Shown here piece after piece: positions 1-12,750 of a stretch of DNA of 40,921 nucleotides. This DNA is from Gammaproteobacteria bacterium (GTDB lineage: Bacteria; Pseudomonadota; Gammaproteobacteria; Ga0077536). Position numbers and translations under genes: made by a program. Position 1 is the first letter of the stretch. Every line of letters begins with the position of its first letter. Under the pieces are notes generated by a model that worked only from the letters and a program-made list of their open reading frames with translations, made no database searches and was not told the origin of the DNA. The DNA lies in NCBI GenBank assembly GCA_016209015.1, contig JACQWY010000011.1:1-40921 (forward strand), read 5' to 3'.

Positions 1-10
1 CGGACCTACG
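1..10. repeat. Partial REP-type palindrome arm cut by the window edge
   Basis: The first ten bases, cggacctacg, are identical to the end of the right arm of the palindrome at 22025-22062. The window therefore probably starts inside another copy of the same dispersed repeat, lying just downstream of the sigma-54 regulator stop codon. Only ten bases are visible, so a chance match remains possible. Confidence 0.35.
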
Positions 11-1985
11 TGGGGTCACGGCCGCGCGATTTGCCGCGGATGCCATACGCCTTCAGCTTCTCGTAGAGCGTGCTGCGGGCGATGCCGAGATCGCGGGCGG
101 CGCGCAGCATGTTGCCGCCGTGGCGCTCGATGGCGTCTTCGATCGCCGCACGCTCCGTCGCCTTGAGTCCGCCCGGCGCGAGCGGCGGGCGTTCCGGCGG
201 CACGAAATCGGGCGGGAGATCGCCGGGCGTGAGCTCGTTGGAATCGGCGAGGAACCACATGCCCTCGAGCACGTTGCGAAGCTCGCGGATGTTGCCGGGC
301 CAGGGATGGCGATTCAGTGCATCGAGGAGATCCGAACGCAGCACCTTGCGCTCGCCGCCGTCGCGGGCGTGGAGCTGGGCGATGAAGTGCTCGGCGAGCA
401 GCACCGTGTCGCGCTGGCGTGCCCGCAGCGGCGGCAGCGGCAGCGTCGTGCTCGCGAGGCGGTAGTAGAGGTCCTGGCGGAAGCGGCCGCCCATGACGTC
501 GGCGCGGAGATCCCGGTTCGTCGCCGAGACGATGCGCACGCGCACTTCACGCGTGCGGTTTTCACCGAGGCGGCTGACGACGCCGTCCTGGAGCACGCGC
601 AGCAGTTGCGCCTGCACTTCGAGCGGCAGCTCGCCCACTTCGTCCAGCAAGAGCGTGCCGCCGTCGGCTGCTTCGAAGCGTCCGGCGCGGCCGCCGCGCT
701 GCGCGCCCGTGAATGCACCGTCGACGTAGCCGAAGAGCTCGCTGCAGACGAGATCCTTCGCGAGCGCGCCGCAGTTCACCGCGACGAACGGCCCAGGCGC
801 CGCGGGCGACGCCTCGTGGATGGCGCGCGCGAACTCTTCCTTGCCGACGCCCGTCTCGCCGAGGATCAGCACCGGCATCGCGGCGGCGGCGAGCTTCTTC
901 GCGCGCTCGACGGCGGCGCGGATCGCCTCGCTCTCGCCGATGATGCGCTCGAACGCGAGCTCCTGGGCCGAAGGCGTGCGGCGCGGTGCGCTCGCGACGA
1001 CGGCCGCGCGCGGGTGCGCCGCGCGGTTCGGGACCACGACGAGCAGTCCGAGATCCTTGCCCTCGAGCGCGACGGGATGGATCCAGTCTGCGTCGATCCA
1101 GGCCGGCAGCGAGCAGCCGCCGCGCCGCGCGCGCTCGAATCCGCCCGCACCGAGCGGACGGCCCGTGCCGAGATCGGCCGTGATGCCGCGCCGCGCGAGG
1201 ACCTCGAGCGCGAGCCGGTTCGTGCTCACGACGCGCCCCTTGCTGTCGAGCACGATGAGACCATCGCTGTTCCAGGCACCGGCCTCCTCGTTGCACCACT
1301 GCAGGAGACGGATGCGATCGCGTGCCTCCCAGCCGCGGAGGATCGCCTCGATCTGATTCGCGGTGGACATCGCGAGCGCGAGGCTGTGGGCGTTGAACGT
1401 GTTGTCGGGCCCGGAGATGTCGACGACGCCGAGGATGTCCGTGCCGCCGGGTTCGCGGACGAGCGCCGCGGAGCACGTCCATTCCTTCACGCTCTCGCAG
1501 AAGTGCTCGATGGCGTGCACCTGTACCGGGCTCGCGAGCGCGATGGCGGTGCCGATCGCGTTCGTGCCGCTCGCGTGCTCGTGCCAGCCGCCGCCCGGCG
1601 CGATATGGCGCGCCGCGCCCTCTTCGCGCGTGCGCTGATCGCCGTAGACGTCGAGGATTACGCCCTGCGGGTCGGCGACGGCGAGCAGGCTCTTCGAGGG
1701 ATTCAGCACGTCGGCGAGCGTATGCGTGACTTCGCGCGCCGCGCTCAGCAGCTCCTGGTGGCGGCGCTTCAACTGTTCGAGCTGTTCGCCGGCCGCGAGC
1801 AGCGGCGCCTGCATCGCGCCAGCCTGCACCTGCGCATCGCGACAGCGCGCCCAGGAATCGCGGACCACGTCGCGCACGCGCGCATCGCCGGTGTCGCCGT
1901 TCACCATGAACGACTCCCAGGCGAGCATCACGTTGCGGGAGAAATGCGGTTCGAAGACCTCGTTGCCGAGCACCTGCACCTTCAT
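6..1985 (-). CDS. Sigma-54-dependent transcriptional activator, AcoR-like (GAF-AAA+-Fis)
   Basis: A 659-residue enhancer-binding protein that would activate RNA polymerase carrying sigma-54. The N-terminal third is GAF-like, with a segment reading [12 protein letters not shown], as in AcoR-type regulators. The AAA+ domain follows, with Walker A GETGVGKE near residue 375, the sigma-54 contact loop GAFTGA near 422 and the Walker B region LLLDEVGEL near 446. A Fis-type helix-turn-helix ([20 protein letters not shown]) ends the protein. The ATG at 1985 is chosen because GGAGG lies eight bases upstream; the open frame extends further but has no better start. It lies 290 bases downstream of the co-directional cysteine-cluster gene. 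The effector is unknown: AcoR proteins sense acetoin or related small molecules, but that is family knowledge. I found no convincing -24/-12 promoter in the window, so its target is not identified. Confidence 0.93.
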   Translation of the reverse strand: MKVQVLGNEVFEPHFSRNVMLAWESFMVNGDTGDARVRDVVRDSWARCRDAQVQAGAMQAPLLAAGEQLEQLKRRHQELLSAAREVTHTLADVLNPSKSLLAVADPQGVILDVYGDQRTREEGAARHIAPGGGWHEHASGTNAIGTAIALASPVQVHAIEHFCESVKEWTCSAALVREPGGTDILGVVDISGPDNTFNAHSLALAMSTANQIEAILRGWEARDRIRLLQWCNEEAGAWNSDGLIVLDSKGRVVSTNRLALEVLARRGITADLGTGRPLGAGGFERARRGGCSLPAWIDADWIHPVALEGKDLGLLVVVPNRAAHPRAAVVASAPRRTPSAQELAFERIIGESEAIRAAVERAKKLAAAAMPVLILGETGVGKEEFARAIHEASPAAPGPFVAVNCGALAKDLVCSELFGYVDGAFTGAQRGGRAGRFEAADGGTLLLDEVGELPLEVQAQLLRVLQDGVVSRLGENRTREVRVRIVSATNRDLRADVMGGRFRQDLYYRLASTTLPLPPLRARQRDTVLLAEHFIAQLHARDGGERKVLRSDLLDALNRHPWPGNIRELRNVLEGMWFLADSNELTPGDLPPDFVPPERPPLAPGGLKATERAAIEDAIERHGGNMLRAARDLGIARSTLYEKLKAYGIRGKSRGRDPT

Positions 1986-2275
1986 GAGTCCGACCTCCGG
2001 GGCCCGCGGGCCGCTTCTGTTCAGCGACGGCCGACGCGCCGCGCTCGGGCGGCTCTGCCGGTCGTCGCATGGGAACATCGCCCCAGCACGCCGTCCTTGA
2101 GGCGGATCAACCGGCGTCCCGGACCGCGGCGACACTCAGCCCGTGTGCGGCGTGCGCCCGCGATCCTGCACGGCGCGACCGGCGCGCGTTCGACGCGGAC
2201 GGGATCCCGGGACGTGGCCTGCTCCGTGGCGGTGGGCTCGCGGCGCGCGACGCTGCGGGCGCGCCGCCGCCGGCG

Positions 2276-3028
2276 TCAAGGCGGCGGGCTGCCGGGCCTC
2301 GCGCCGAGCGTGCTCAGGCGATCGAAAGCCGCGGCCATTTCCGCACGCTCGACGTCGCGGAGCGTCGCGTCCTGCCAGACCGCCTCGCCCGCGAGCCAAC
2401 GCCCGGCCGCCCCGCCGTCCTGCAACGCCAGGCCGAGCGCCTGGTTGAGCTCGTAGAGTCCCCAGGCGAGACCGGCGTCGCGCAGCGCCGCCTGCAGCGC
2501 ATTCTGGATGAGACCGCGAAAATGGAGATGCAGCGCCGAGGCGGGGATCCCGGCGCGGCGACCCGCCGCGGCTTCACCGCAGGCCGTGCGATCGTGGCTC
2601 GCGAGGCCGCGGCAGGCGAGCGGGCGCACGGGATAGATCTCGCACTCGCCGCGGGTGAGGAACGGGCAGTACACCCGCGCCGCCCAGCGGCCCGCCTCGT
2701 CGAGGCCGCGCGTGCGCTCGTCGGCCGCCGCGACACGCTGCGCGAGGCCCGGGCCGGCCGCCTGGCTGTCGCGCCAGCGCACGTAATGCGCCGCGAGCAG
2801 GATTTCCGGCGCGGTCGCGACGACGCGCAGCCGGCAGCACGACGCACAGCCCTTGCGGCACGCGAGGCCGGCCTCGCCTTCCGCGTCGGCCGCGACGTTG
2901 CCCTCGAAGCTCGTGAACGCCATGGTCAGCAGGCGCGGGATCACTTCGCCCGGCACGCAGGCGTCGATGACGCGCGTGAAGCCACCGCGCTGGGCGGCGA
3001 AGAACTGCAGGTGCTCGTCCGTGTGCAT
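2276..3028 (-). CDS. YkgJ/FliB-type cysteine-cluster protein
   Basis: A 250-residue soluble protein of the zinc/iron-chelating cysteine-cluster class. The hallmark is the segment CRKGCASCC in the N-terminal third, followed by FLTRGECEIYPVRPLACRG, the second typical metal-ligand cluster. These proteins bind metal through CxxxCxxCC and later cysteines, and their cellular roles are mostly unknown. The ATG at 3028 is preferred over an upstream in-frame ATG because AGGAGG sits seven bases before it. It lies 145 bases downstream of the acyl-CoA dehydrogenase stop on the same strand, so read-through co-transcription is possible. The family assignment is good; no specific function is claimed. Confidence 0.85.
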   Translation of the reverse strand: MHTDEHLQFFAAQRGGFTRVIDACVPGEVIPRLLTMAFTSFEGNVAADAEGEAGLACRKGCASCCRLRVVATAPEILLAAHYVRWRDSQAAGPGLAQRVAAADERTRGLDEAGRWAARVYCPFLTRGECEIYPVRPLACRGLASHDRTACGEAAAGRRAGIPASALHLHFRGLIQNALQAALRDAGLAWGLYELNQALGLALQDGGAAGRWLAGEAVWQDATLRDVERAEMAAAFDRLSTLGARPGSPPP

Positions 3029-3173
3029 GCGCTGCCTCCTCGGGCTGGGGTCGTGCGCGGCGATCGAGGGCATCGCGTTCGTGCCGAGCGTAGTCGGCGG
3101 CGCGCGACCCGACTTGCGCTCGATCAGCCCACGGAGTCGCGACGGCCGCAGCGGCGGCGCTCGGCGTGCGACC

Positions 3174-4343
3174 TCACCCGCTGCCGCGGCCGGCGCCCGG
3201 CAGATCCGCCTCCGCCGCGAGCGCCCTGCTGATGATCATCCTCTGCATGTCGTTCGTGCCTTCGTAGATCTGGCAGACGCGCTGATCGCGGTAGAGCCGC
3301 GCGACATCGTAGTCCTCGAGATAACCGTAGCCGCCGTGGATCTGGATGGCGTCCGTGCAGACCCGCTCCGCCATGGTCGTCGCGAAGAGCTTCGCCATGG
3401 ACGCTTCGCGCGCGCAGCACTCGCCGCGCTCGACCATGCGGGCGACGCGATGGACGTAGCTGCGGGCGATCTCGATCGCCGTGTCCATGTCGGCGAGACG
3501 GAACGCGAGCGCCTGGTGCGCGGCGATCTTCTGGCCGAAGGCTTCGCGTTCGAACGCGTACTTGCGCGCCGCCTCGAACGCGGCACGCGCGAAGCCGACC
3601 GCCTGCGCGGCCACGGAGACGCGCCCGTCGGAGAGCATGGAGAGCGTCAGCGCGTAGCCGCCGTCGACGGTGCCGAGCACGTTCGCGGCCGGCACGCGGC
3701 ACTCCTCGAAGAAGACCTGGGCCGTGTCGGAGACGCGTTGCCCGAGCTTGTCCTCGGCGGGACCGACGCGCAGGCCGGGGGTGTCGTTCGGGACGATGAA
3801 AATGGTGAGGCCCTTCGCGCGATGCGCCGGTTCCGTCACCGCGACCACGAGGAAGACGCCGGCGATGCGGGCGTTCGTGATGAACTGCTTCGCGCCGTTC
3901 AGCACGTAGTGATCCCCGTCGCGCACGGCGCGGGTGCGGAGATTCGAAGCGTCCGAGCCCGCCTGCGGCTCGGTGAGGCAGAACGCCCCGATGCACTCGC
4001 CGCCCGCCATGCGCGGCAGCCACGCCGATTTCTGCGCGGGCGTGCCATGGCGTTCGAGGACGAGGCCAGCGCCGAGGTTGTGGACGTGCACGGTCGTCGA
4101 GATGCCGCCGCCGCAGGCCGCGATCTCCTCGACCGCGAGGATGAAGGCCGTGAACGAGGCGCCGCTGCCGCCCCACTCCGGCGCCATCATCATGCCGAAA
4201 ATCCCGGCCGCGCCCATTTCGTCGAGCACGGGACGGGGAATCGCGCCCGCCTTCTCCCAGGCGCGCAGCCCCGGCGCGAGCACGCGGCGGGCGAAAGCGG
4301 CGGTGGCGTCGCGTACGTTGATTTCGTCTGCGCTGAAAGTCAT
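3174..4343 (-). CDS. Acyl-CoA dehydrogenase
   Basis: A 389-residue flavoenzyme of normal family length that would oxidise an acyl-CoA to the 2,3-enoyl-CoA, passing electrons to ETF. Visible signatures are FCLTEPQAGSDASNL (flavin and substrate region), QIHGGYGYLEDYDVARLYRD and, near the C-terminus, IYEGTNDMQR, whose glutamate is the usual catalytic base. The ATG has a GGAG about nine bases upstream. It is transcribed divergently from the family III CoA-transferase at 4457, with 113 bases between them, so both may share a control region: the transferase would activate an acid and the dehydrogenase desaturate the thioester. The chain length of the substrate cannot be read from the sequence. It is distinct from the second dehydrogenase at 12751-13926. 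Confidence 0.94.
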   Translation of the reverse strand: MTFSADEINVRDATAAFARRVLAPGLRAWEKAGAIPRPVLDEMGAAGIFGMMMAPEWGGSGASFTAFILAVEEIAACGGGISTTVHVHNLGAGLVLERHGTPAQKSAWLPRMAGGECIGAFCLTEPQAGSDASNLRTRAVRDGDHYVLNGAKQFITNARIAGVFLVVAVTEPAHRAKGLTIFIVPNDTPGLRVGPAEDKLGQRVSDTAQVFFEECRVPAANVLGTVDGGYALTLSMLSDGRVSVAAQAVGFARAAFEAARKYAFEREAFGQKIAAHQALAFRLADMDTAIEIARSYVHRVARMVERGECCAREASMAKLFATTMAERVCTDAIQIHGGYGYLEDYDVARLYRDQRVCQIYEGTNDMQRMIISRALAAEADLPGAGRGSG

Positions 4344-4456
4344 AGTCGGTCTCCACGACGTGCGATGGCCGGAGAGGTCGATTCTTGGAGCGGTCGCGCG
4401 TGATCGTCAATCCACCGCTGCCGCATCTGCATCTCTGAAACCAGGAGCATTGACCC

Positions 4457-5539
4457 ATGTCAGGCCCGCTCGCCGGACTCACCGTGCTGTCGCTCGCCGA
4501 GCAGTATCCCGGTCCCTATTGCACGCTGCTGCTCGCGGATCTCGGCGCGGACGTGATCCTCGTCGAGCGACCGGGCGGCGGCGATCCGGCGCGCGCGTTC
4601 CCGGATTTCTTCGCGGCGATCTCGCGCAACAAGCGCAGCGTCTGTCTCGATCTGAAGAACGCCGCGGATCGTGAGGCGCTGCTCGATCTCGCGGCACGCG
4701 CCGACGTGCTGCTCGAGGGCTATCGCCCGGGCACGATGGCGCGGCTCGGGCTCGGCTGGGAGACGTTCGAGACACGCAACCCGCGGCTCGTCTACGTCTC
4801 GATCTCGGGCTTCGGTCAGGACGGGCCGTATCGCGACCGGCCGGCGCATGACATCTCCTACCAGGCGGTGACGGGCTTGCTGTTCGCGCAGAGCACGACG
4901 CCGGGCGCGGTGCCGGACGTCGCGCTCGGCGATCTGTGCGGCGCGATGTTCGCGACCGTCGGCGTGCTCGCCGCGCTGCAGGGCCGAAGCGCGACCGGCC
5001 GCGGCACCTACGTCGACGTCTCGATGACGGACGGTCTCGTGTCGTGGATGAGCGCGCTGCTCGGGCCGGTGCTGAACGGCGGCGCGCGCTTCGACGGCAC
5101 GGACGAGCCCGCGTACGGCGCGTTCCAGACCGCCGACGGCCGGGTGCTCACGATCAGCATCGCGCACGAGGATCACTTCTGGCGGGCGCTCTGCGCGCTG
5201 CTCGCGCTCGATGCCGCCGGCATGGCGCACGACGAGCGCGTGCGCCGGCGCGTCGAGCTCCGCGCCGGCATAGCGGCCCGGCTCGCCCGCGAGACGCTCG
5301 CGCACTGGGCGGCGCGCTTCGACGGCGCGGGCATTCCGTGGGGGCCGGTGCACGACCTCGCGGGCGTGACGCGCGATCCCCACTTCATCGCCCGGCGCAT
5401 GTTCGCCGCGATCGCGAGGCGCGACGGCAGCACGGAGCATCACGTCGTGCAGCCGCTGAAGTTCTCCGCCTACGACGCCGCGATCACGCGCCCCACGCCC
5501 GCGCTCGGCGAGCACACCGACGAGGTGCTCGGACGCTGA
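4457..5539 (+). CDS. CaiB/BaiF family III CoA-transferase
   Basis: A 360-residue family III CoA-transferase that would move CoA between a donor thioester and a free carboxylic acid. It begins with the typical GPLAGLTVLSLAEQYPGPYC and LADLGADVILVERPGGGDPA segments. The motif ALGDLCGAMFA carries Asp159, aligned by context with the catalytic aspartate that forms the acyl-anhydride intermediate in this family. The start has AGGAG about nine bases upstream. It diverges from an acyl-CoA dehydrogenase and is followed, after 262 bases, by nifJ. The acid and the donor are unknown. A second, different family member lies at 11577-12746, also paired with an acyl-CoA dehydrogenase. Confidence 0.93.
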   Translation: MSGPLAGLTVLSLAEQYPGPYCTLLLADLGADVILVERPGGGDPARAFPDFFAAISRNKRSVCLDLKNAADREALLDLAARADVLLEGYRPGTMARLGLGWETFETRNPRLVYVSISGFGQDGPYRDRPAHDISYQAVTGLLFAQSTTPGAVPDVALGDLCGAMFATVGVLAALQGRSATGRGTYVDVSMTDGLVSWMSALLGPVLNGGARFDGTDEPAYGAFQTADGRVLTISIAHEDHFWRALCALLALDAAGMAHDERVRRRVELRAGIAARLARETLAHWAARFDGAGIPWGPVHDLAGVTRDPHFIARRMFAAIARRDGSTEHHVVQPLKFSAYDAAITRPTPALGEHTDEVLGR

Positions 5540-5801
5540 GCGCGCGCCTCGCATTCCCCGACGGAGGCCGCCGAGCCCCGCGCGAAATCCGCCGCGAACC
5601 CGCGCTCGATCAAGAAACCGCGACGCGAACTTTCCATACTGACGGCAAGCTCAATCCGATCCCCCCCGGGCCGCTACAACCGGACGTGCGCCCGGCCCCG
5701 TAACGCGGCTCGATCGGAGACGGGCGACACGGCGACGCCGGCCCAGGGCAGGTCCGGACCACCCGACAGCCACCGCCCGGTGCGGGCGGGAGAAGGAACA
5801 C

Positions 5802-9381
<3,580 letters not shown>

Positions 9382-9389
<8 letters not shown>

Positions 9390-10392
9390 ACTGAATACCA
9401 CCTGGCTCGGGCTCGCGCTGCGCACGCCTTTCGTCGTCGCGGCGTGTCCGGTCTCGGACGACGTCGACCATCTCGCGCGCTACGTGGAGGCCGGCGCGAG
9501 CGCGGTGGTCATGCGCTCGCTGTTCGAGGAGCAGATCATCGCCGAACAGATGGCGGCGCATCACCTCATCGACGGGCGGACCGACATGGACGCGGAATCG
9601 CGCAGCTTCATGCCCGAGAGCGGCACCGTGACGCTCGGCCACGAGCACTACATCCGGCACCTCGAGCGGATCCGGGCACGCACGGGCGTGCCGGTGATCG
9701 CCTCGCTGAACGGCGTGACGCCGGGCGGCTGGACGGAGATGGCGCGGGATCTCGAGGCGGCCGGCGCGGCGGCGATCGAGCTGAACCTCTACGAGGTCGC
9801 GACGGACCCGCAGGAGAGCGGCAGCGAAGTCGAAACGCGCCAGATCGAGACCGTGCGTTCCGTCGTCGGCGCGGTGAGCGTGCCGGTGGCCGTGAAGCTC
9901 TCGCCGTTCTACGCGTCCGTGCCGGCGTTCTGCCGGCAGCTCGCCGGCGCCGGCGCGAAGGGCGCGGTCGTATTCAACCGCTTCTACCAGCCGGACGTGC
10001 AGCTCGAGACGCTGGACCTCGACACGAACCTGCATCTCTCCACGTCGGCCGAGCTGCCGCTGCGTCTGCATGCGCTCGCGCTGCTGCATGGACGCGTGGC
10101 ACTCGATCTCTCCGCGGCAGGCGGCGTGCACACGGCGGAGGACGCGGCGAAGGCGATCGTCTGCGGCGCGAACATCGTGCAAATGGCGTCCGCCCTGCTC
10201 GAGAACGGGCCGGAATATCTGGCGGCGACCGTGGCGGCGTTCGCCGGCTGGCTCGCGGAGCAGGGCTATCGCGACGTCGCCGAAGCGCGGGGTGTGATGT
10301 CGCTCGAGAACGCGCCGAATCCCGGCGCCTGGGAGCGGCTCAATTACATGCGCATGCTCGCCGGCTGGCAGCCGCGCGCGAAACGCCGTTGA
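9382..10392 (+). CDS. Dihydroorotate dehydrogenase-like flavoprotein, NifJ-linked
   Basis: A 336-residue TIM-barrel flavoprotein of the dihydroorotate dehydrogenase superfamily. It starts SELNTTWLGLALRTPFVVAA, has VPVAVKLSPFY in mid-barrel and the FMN-phosphate-type end ANIVQMASALLENG. The ATG at 9382 lies inside the 3' end of nifJ (8-base overlap), and an in-frame ATG further upstream lies within nifJ. This family is often encoded beside nifJ and is usually annotated as dihydroorotate dehydrogenase-like. It lacks an obvious pyrimidine-pathway neighbour here, so a role in electron transfer with the oxidoreductase is more likely than uridine synthesis. That role is inference from position. Confidence 0.9.
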
Positions 10393-10438
10393 TGACCGGG
10401 CGCGGGGAACGGGGACGCAGGCCGTCGTTCCGCCCGCT

Positions 10439-10897
10439 TCACTCCGGCGGCGGAGCCGGCGGCATTTCGTAATCCGTGCTCGAGAAGTCGTAGGCCTCGA
10501 TCGCGTCCGGCCCGAACAGGCAGGCCTCGCGGCTCGGCGGCCGCGGCAGATCGCGGCTGGGCGTGACGACGTCGTAGGCGCGGATGATCTCCGGATCGGT
10601 GATGTCGCGATTGCGTTCCAGGCATTCCGCCACGCGCTCGGCGAGTGCCGGCCAGGACCCGACGGCGACGTGCTCGTGTTCCCGCCAGCCGGTGTTGCGC
10701 GCGACCACCCACGCCCCCCAGAAGCTCACCGCGACCACGAGCTTGAGATAACGCTGCGCGACGTGGTCGTCGAGCTGCGCGCAGACCTGCGGGAGACCCA
10801 GTCCGATGAGGTCGTGACGACCGAGCCGATGCAGGCCCGCGTCGCGCCGGAGCAGCGCGGCGAGATGCATGCGTTGAAAATCGAAATCCAGTTCCAT
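10439..10897 (-). CDS. Hypothetical protein
   Basis: A 152-residue protein I do not recognise. It has an acidic, aromatic start (MELDFDFQRMHLAALL), one short hydrophobic segment (KLVVAVSFWGAWVVA) that could be buried or membrane-associated, and a proline-rich end (YEMPPAPPPE). No catalytic motif or metal-binding pattern is visible. It is convergent with the DHOD-like gene, whose stop is 46 bases away. There is no strong ribosome binding site. Its frame shows amino-acid composition typical of a real protein, while the overlapping frames are arginine-rich shadows. Function unknown. Confidence 0.6.
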   Translation of the reverse strand: MELDFDFQRMHLAALLRRDAGLHRLGRHDLIGLGLPQVCAQLDDHVAQRYLKLVVAVSFWGAWVVARNTGWREHEHVAVGSWPALAERVAECLERNRDITDPEIIRAYDVVTPSRDLPRPPSREACLFGPDAIEAYDFSSTDYEMPPAPPPE

Positions 10898-10992
10898 GAA
10901 TGCCGGGATAGTGTCGCCGTTCCAGTCATCGGCATGACGCTGCGAAACTTGGGCGGCGCGCCGCGTACCCGATCACACGCCGGAACGGCCGC

Positions 10993-11463
10993 TCACTGCG
11001 CCGGCTGCGGCAGCACCTGCATCCACGGCCGGTTGCAGCTCGGCACGTAGGGGTAATAGCCGAAGCCCGGGCAGTAGTACCAGTAGTCCGGCGCGGGCGC
11101 CGGTGCGGGCACGACGTCCGGCGGCCGCTGCACGTAGACCGGCGGGCTCTGCTGTTCGATCACGAGCGGTCGATTCCAGTAGGGATCGTAGAAGGGGTCG
11201 TAGAAGGGGTCGTAGTAGCGTCGCGGATAGGGGTCCCACAGCGGCGCGCCGAAATAGAACCCGATGCTCGAATGGCTGCGGTGGTGTCCGCGGTAGCCGC
11301 CGTCCCGATGACCGCCGTCCCGATGACCGCCGTCGCGATGACCGCCGTCGCGATGGCCCCCGTCACGATGACCGCCGTCGCGGCCGCCGCCGCGATCGGC
11401 ATGGGCGGGGGCGGCGAGCGCGAGCGCCAATACCGGGAGAGCGAAGAGCAGACGAGTTTTCAT
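10993..11463 (-). CDS. Exported protein with HRDGG repeats and Tyr/Pro-rich tail
   Basis: A 156-residue secreted or envelope protein. A signal peptide is clear: MKTRLLFALPVLALALAAPAHA with an AxA-type cleavage site. The mature part begins with five near-identical HRDGG pentapeptides (about residues 27-52), followed by GHHRSHSSIGFYFGAPLW. The rest is rich in tyrosine, proline and tryptophan (DPFYDPFYDPYW, APAPAPDYWYYCPGFGYYP). Two cysteines lie near the C-terminus. The repeat block resembles disordered metal- or polyanion-binding low-complexity tracts, but no family can be named. It lies between unrelated genes on the same strand as the CoA-transferase at 11577. The repeat DNA is described separately. 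Confidence 0.75.
   Translation of the reverse strand: MKTRLLFALPVLALALAAPAHADRGGGRDGGHRDGGHRDGGHRDGGHRDGGHRDGGYRGHHRSHSSIGFYFGAPLWDPYPRRYYDPFYDPFYDPYWNRPLVIEQQSPPVYVQRPPDVVPAPAPAPDYWYYCPGFGYYPYVPSCNRPWMQVLPQPAQ
11297..11386 (-). repeat. 15-bp coding tandem repeat (HRDGG)
   Basis: Six tandem 15-base units, of the type ccgccgtcccgatga on the plus strand, start at 11297, 11312, 11327, 11342, 11357 and 11372. The last is degenerate. They encode the HRDGG pentapeptide array of the exported protein. Unit length is a multiple of three, so copy-number change keeps the frame. Confidence 0.9.
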
Positions 11464-11576
11464 GCGTTCGATTCCGATCCGTGTGCGGACATTCTCGCGC
11501 GGCGCGCCGTGAATGCGCCCTGAACGATGCCGCGAAACGAATGCCTGGAGTTTCGACCCGCCGCGCAGGAGCGGGT

Positions 11577-12746
11577 TCAGTCCGCGTCCAGACCGAACTC
11601 GCGCAGCACTTCCGCAGTGTGCTCGCCGAGCGTCGGGGCACGGGTTCGCACCCCACCCGGCGTCGCGGTGAAATGGATCGGCGTGTTCGCGACGACGGCG
11701 CCCGGCGCGCAGCCGGGCAGCTCGAGCGACGCCAGCATGCCGCGCGCCGCGACGTGCGGGTCCGCGAAGATTTCCGCGACGTCGTTCGCCGGGCCGTAGG
11801 GCACGCGTCCGCCGAGCCGCACCGCGAGCTCGGCTTTCGTGTGCCGGACGGTCCAGTCGCGGACGATCGCCATCACTTCCCCGGCGTGCGCGAGCCGCGA
11901 GGCATTCGACGCGTAACGCGGATCGGCGGCGAGCTCCGGCCGCTCCATCGCCGCGCACAGCGCGCGCCATTCCGGGTCCTGCGGGCAGGCGATCGCGATC
12001 CAGCCATCGGCCGCCTCGACGACGGAATACGGGCAGGCCATCGGGTGATCGTTGCCCTCGGGCGTCGGGACGACGCCCGTGAACGCATGCTGGAAGACGA
12101 TGCGCTCGCAGAGCGCGAGCATCGCGTCGTACATCGCGACGTCGAGGAACTGGCCCTCGCCCGTCCGCTCGGCGTGGCGGACGGCGGCGAGGATGCCGAA
12201 CGCGCACAGCATGCCGGGCACGAGGTCGCCGATGCCGGGGCCCGCCTTCATCGGCACGCCGGGGCCCGTGATGCCGAGGAAACCGCCCATGGCCTGCGCG
12301 ACGATGTCGAACGCGGGCCATTCGGCATACGGACTCGCGCCGGTGCGCGGATCGCCGAAGCCGCGGATCGCGGCGTAGACGAGCCGTGGATTGCGCGCGC
12401 ACAGCGTCTCGTAACCGAGGCCCAGGCGATCCATCACGCCGACGCGGAAGTTCTCCGCGACGACGTCGACGCCCTCGACCATGGCGAGGAAGCGCGCGCG
12501 GTCGCGCCCGGTCTTCAGATCGAGCACGATGCCGCGCTTGTTGCGGTTCACGCTCTGGTAATAGCCGCTGTAGCGCCGCGCCGTGTCGTCGGCGAGGAAG
12601 GGACCTATCGAGCGCGTGAGATCGCCCTGCGGGGCCTCGATCTTGATGACGTCCGCGCCGTGATCCGCGAGCAGCATCGTGCAGAACGGCCCGGCGAGGA
12701 CCTGCGTGAGGTCGAGGACCCGGATGCCTTCGAGCGCGCCGCGCAT
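11577..12746 (-). CDS. CaiB/BaiF family III CoA-transferase
   Basis: A 389-residue family III CoA-transferase, starting RGALEGIRVLDLTQVLAGPF with LADHGADVIKIEAPQGD. Asp174, in the motif GIGDLVPGML, occupies the position of the catalytic aspartate. The C-terminal TLGEHTAEVLREFGLD is also typical of the family. The gene follows the acyl-CoA dehydrogenase at 12751-13926 on the same strand with only four bases between stop and start, so the two form an operon and probably act on the same acyl group. The pair resembles the dehydrogenase/transferase pair at 3.2-5.5 kb, but gene order and orientation differ. Substrate unknown. Confidence 0.93.
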   Translation of the reverse strand: MRGALEGIRVLDLTQVLAGPFCTMLLADHGADVIKIEAPQGDLTRSIGPFLADDTARRYSGYYQSVNRNKRGIVLDLKTGRDRARFLAMVEGVDVVAENFRVGVMDRLGLGYETLCARNPRLVYAAIRGFGDPRTGASPYAEWPAFDIVAQAMGGFLGITGPGVPMKAGPGIGDLVPGMLCAFGILAAVRHAERTGEGQFLDVAMYDAMLALCERIVFQHAFTGVVPTPEGNDHPMACPYSVVEAADGWIAIACPQDPEWRALCAAMERPELAADPRYASNASRLAHAGEVMAIVRDWTVRHTKAELAVRLGGRVPYGPANDVAEIFADPHVAARGMLASLELPGCAPGAVVANTPIHFTATPGGVRTRAPTLGEHTAEVLREFGLDAD

Positions 12747-12750
12747 CGCC

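Noticed and set aside
120-2456. Long plus-strand open frame antisense to the sigma-54 regulator
   Set aside because: Arg/Ala-rich composition without motifs, caused by GC-rich codon bias. The minus strand has clear AAA+ motifs and a ribosome binding site.
5540-5801. Sigma-54 promoter for nifJ as target of the regulator at 6-1985
   Set aside because: No GG-N10-GC element resembling TGGCAC-N5-TTGC could be found in the gap.
11297-11386. Short regular repeats looked at as a CRISPR array
   Set aside because: Units are 15 bases, directly abutting with no spacers, in frame within a signal-peptide protein.
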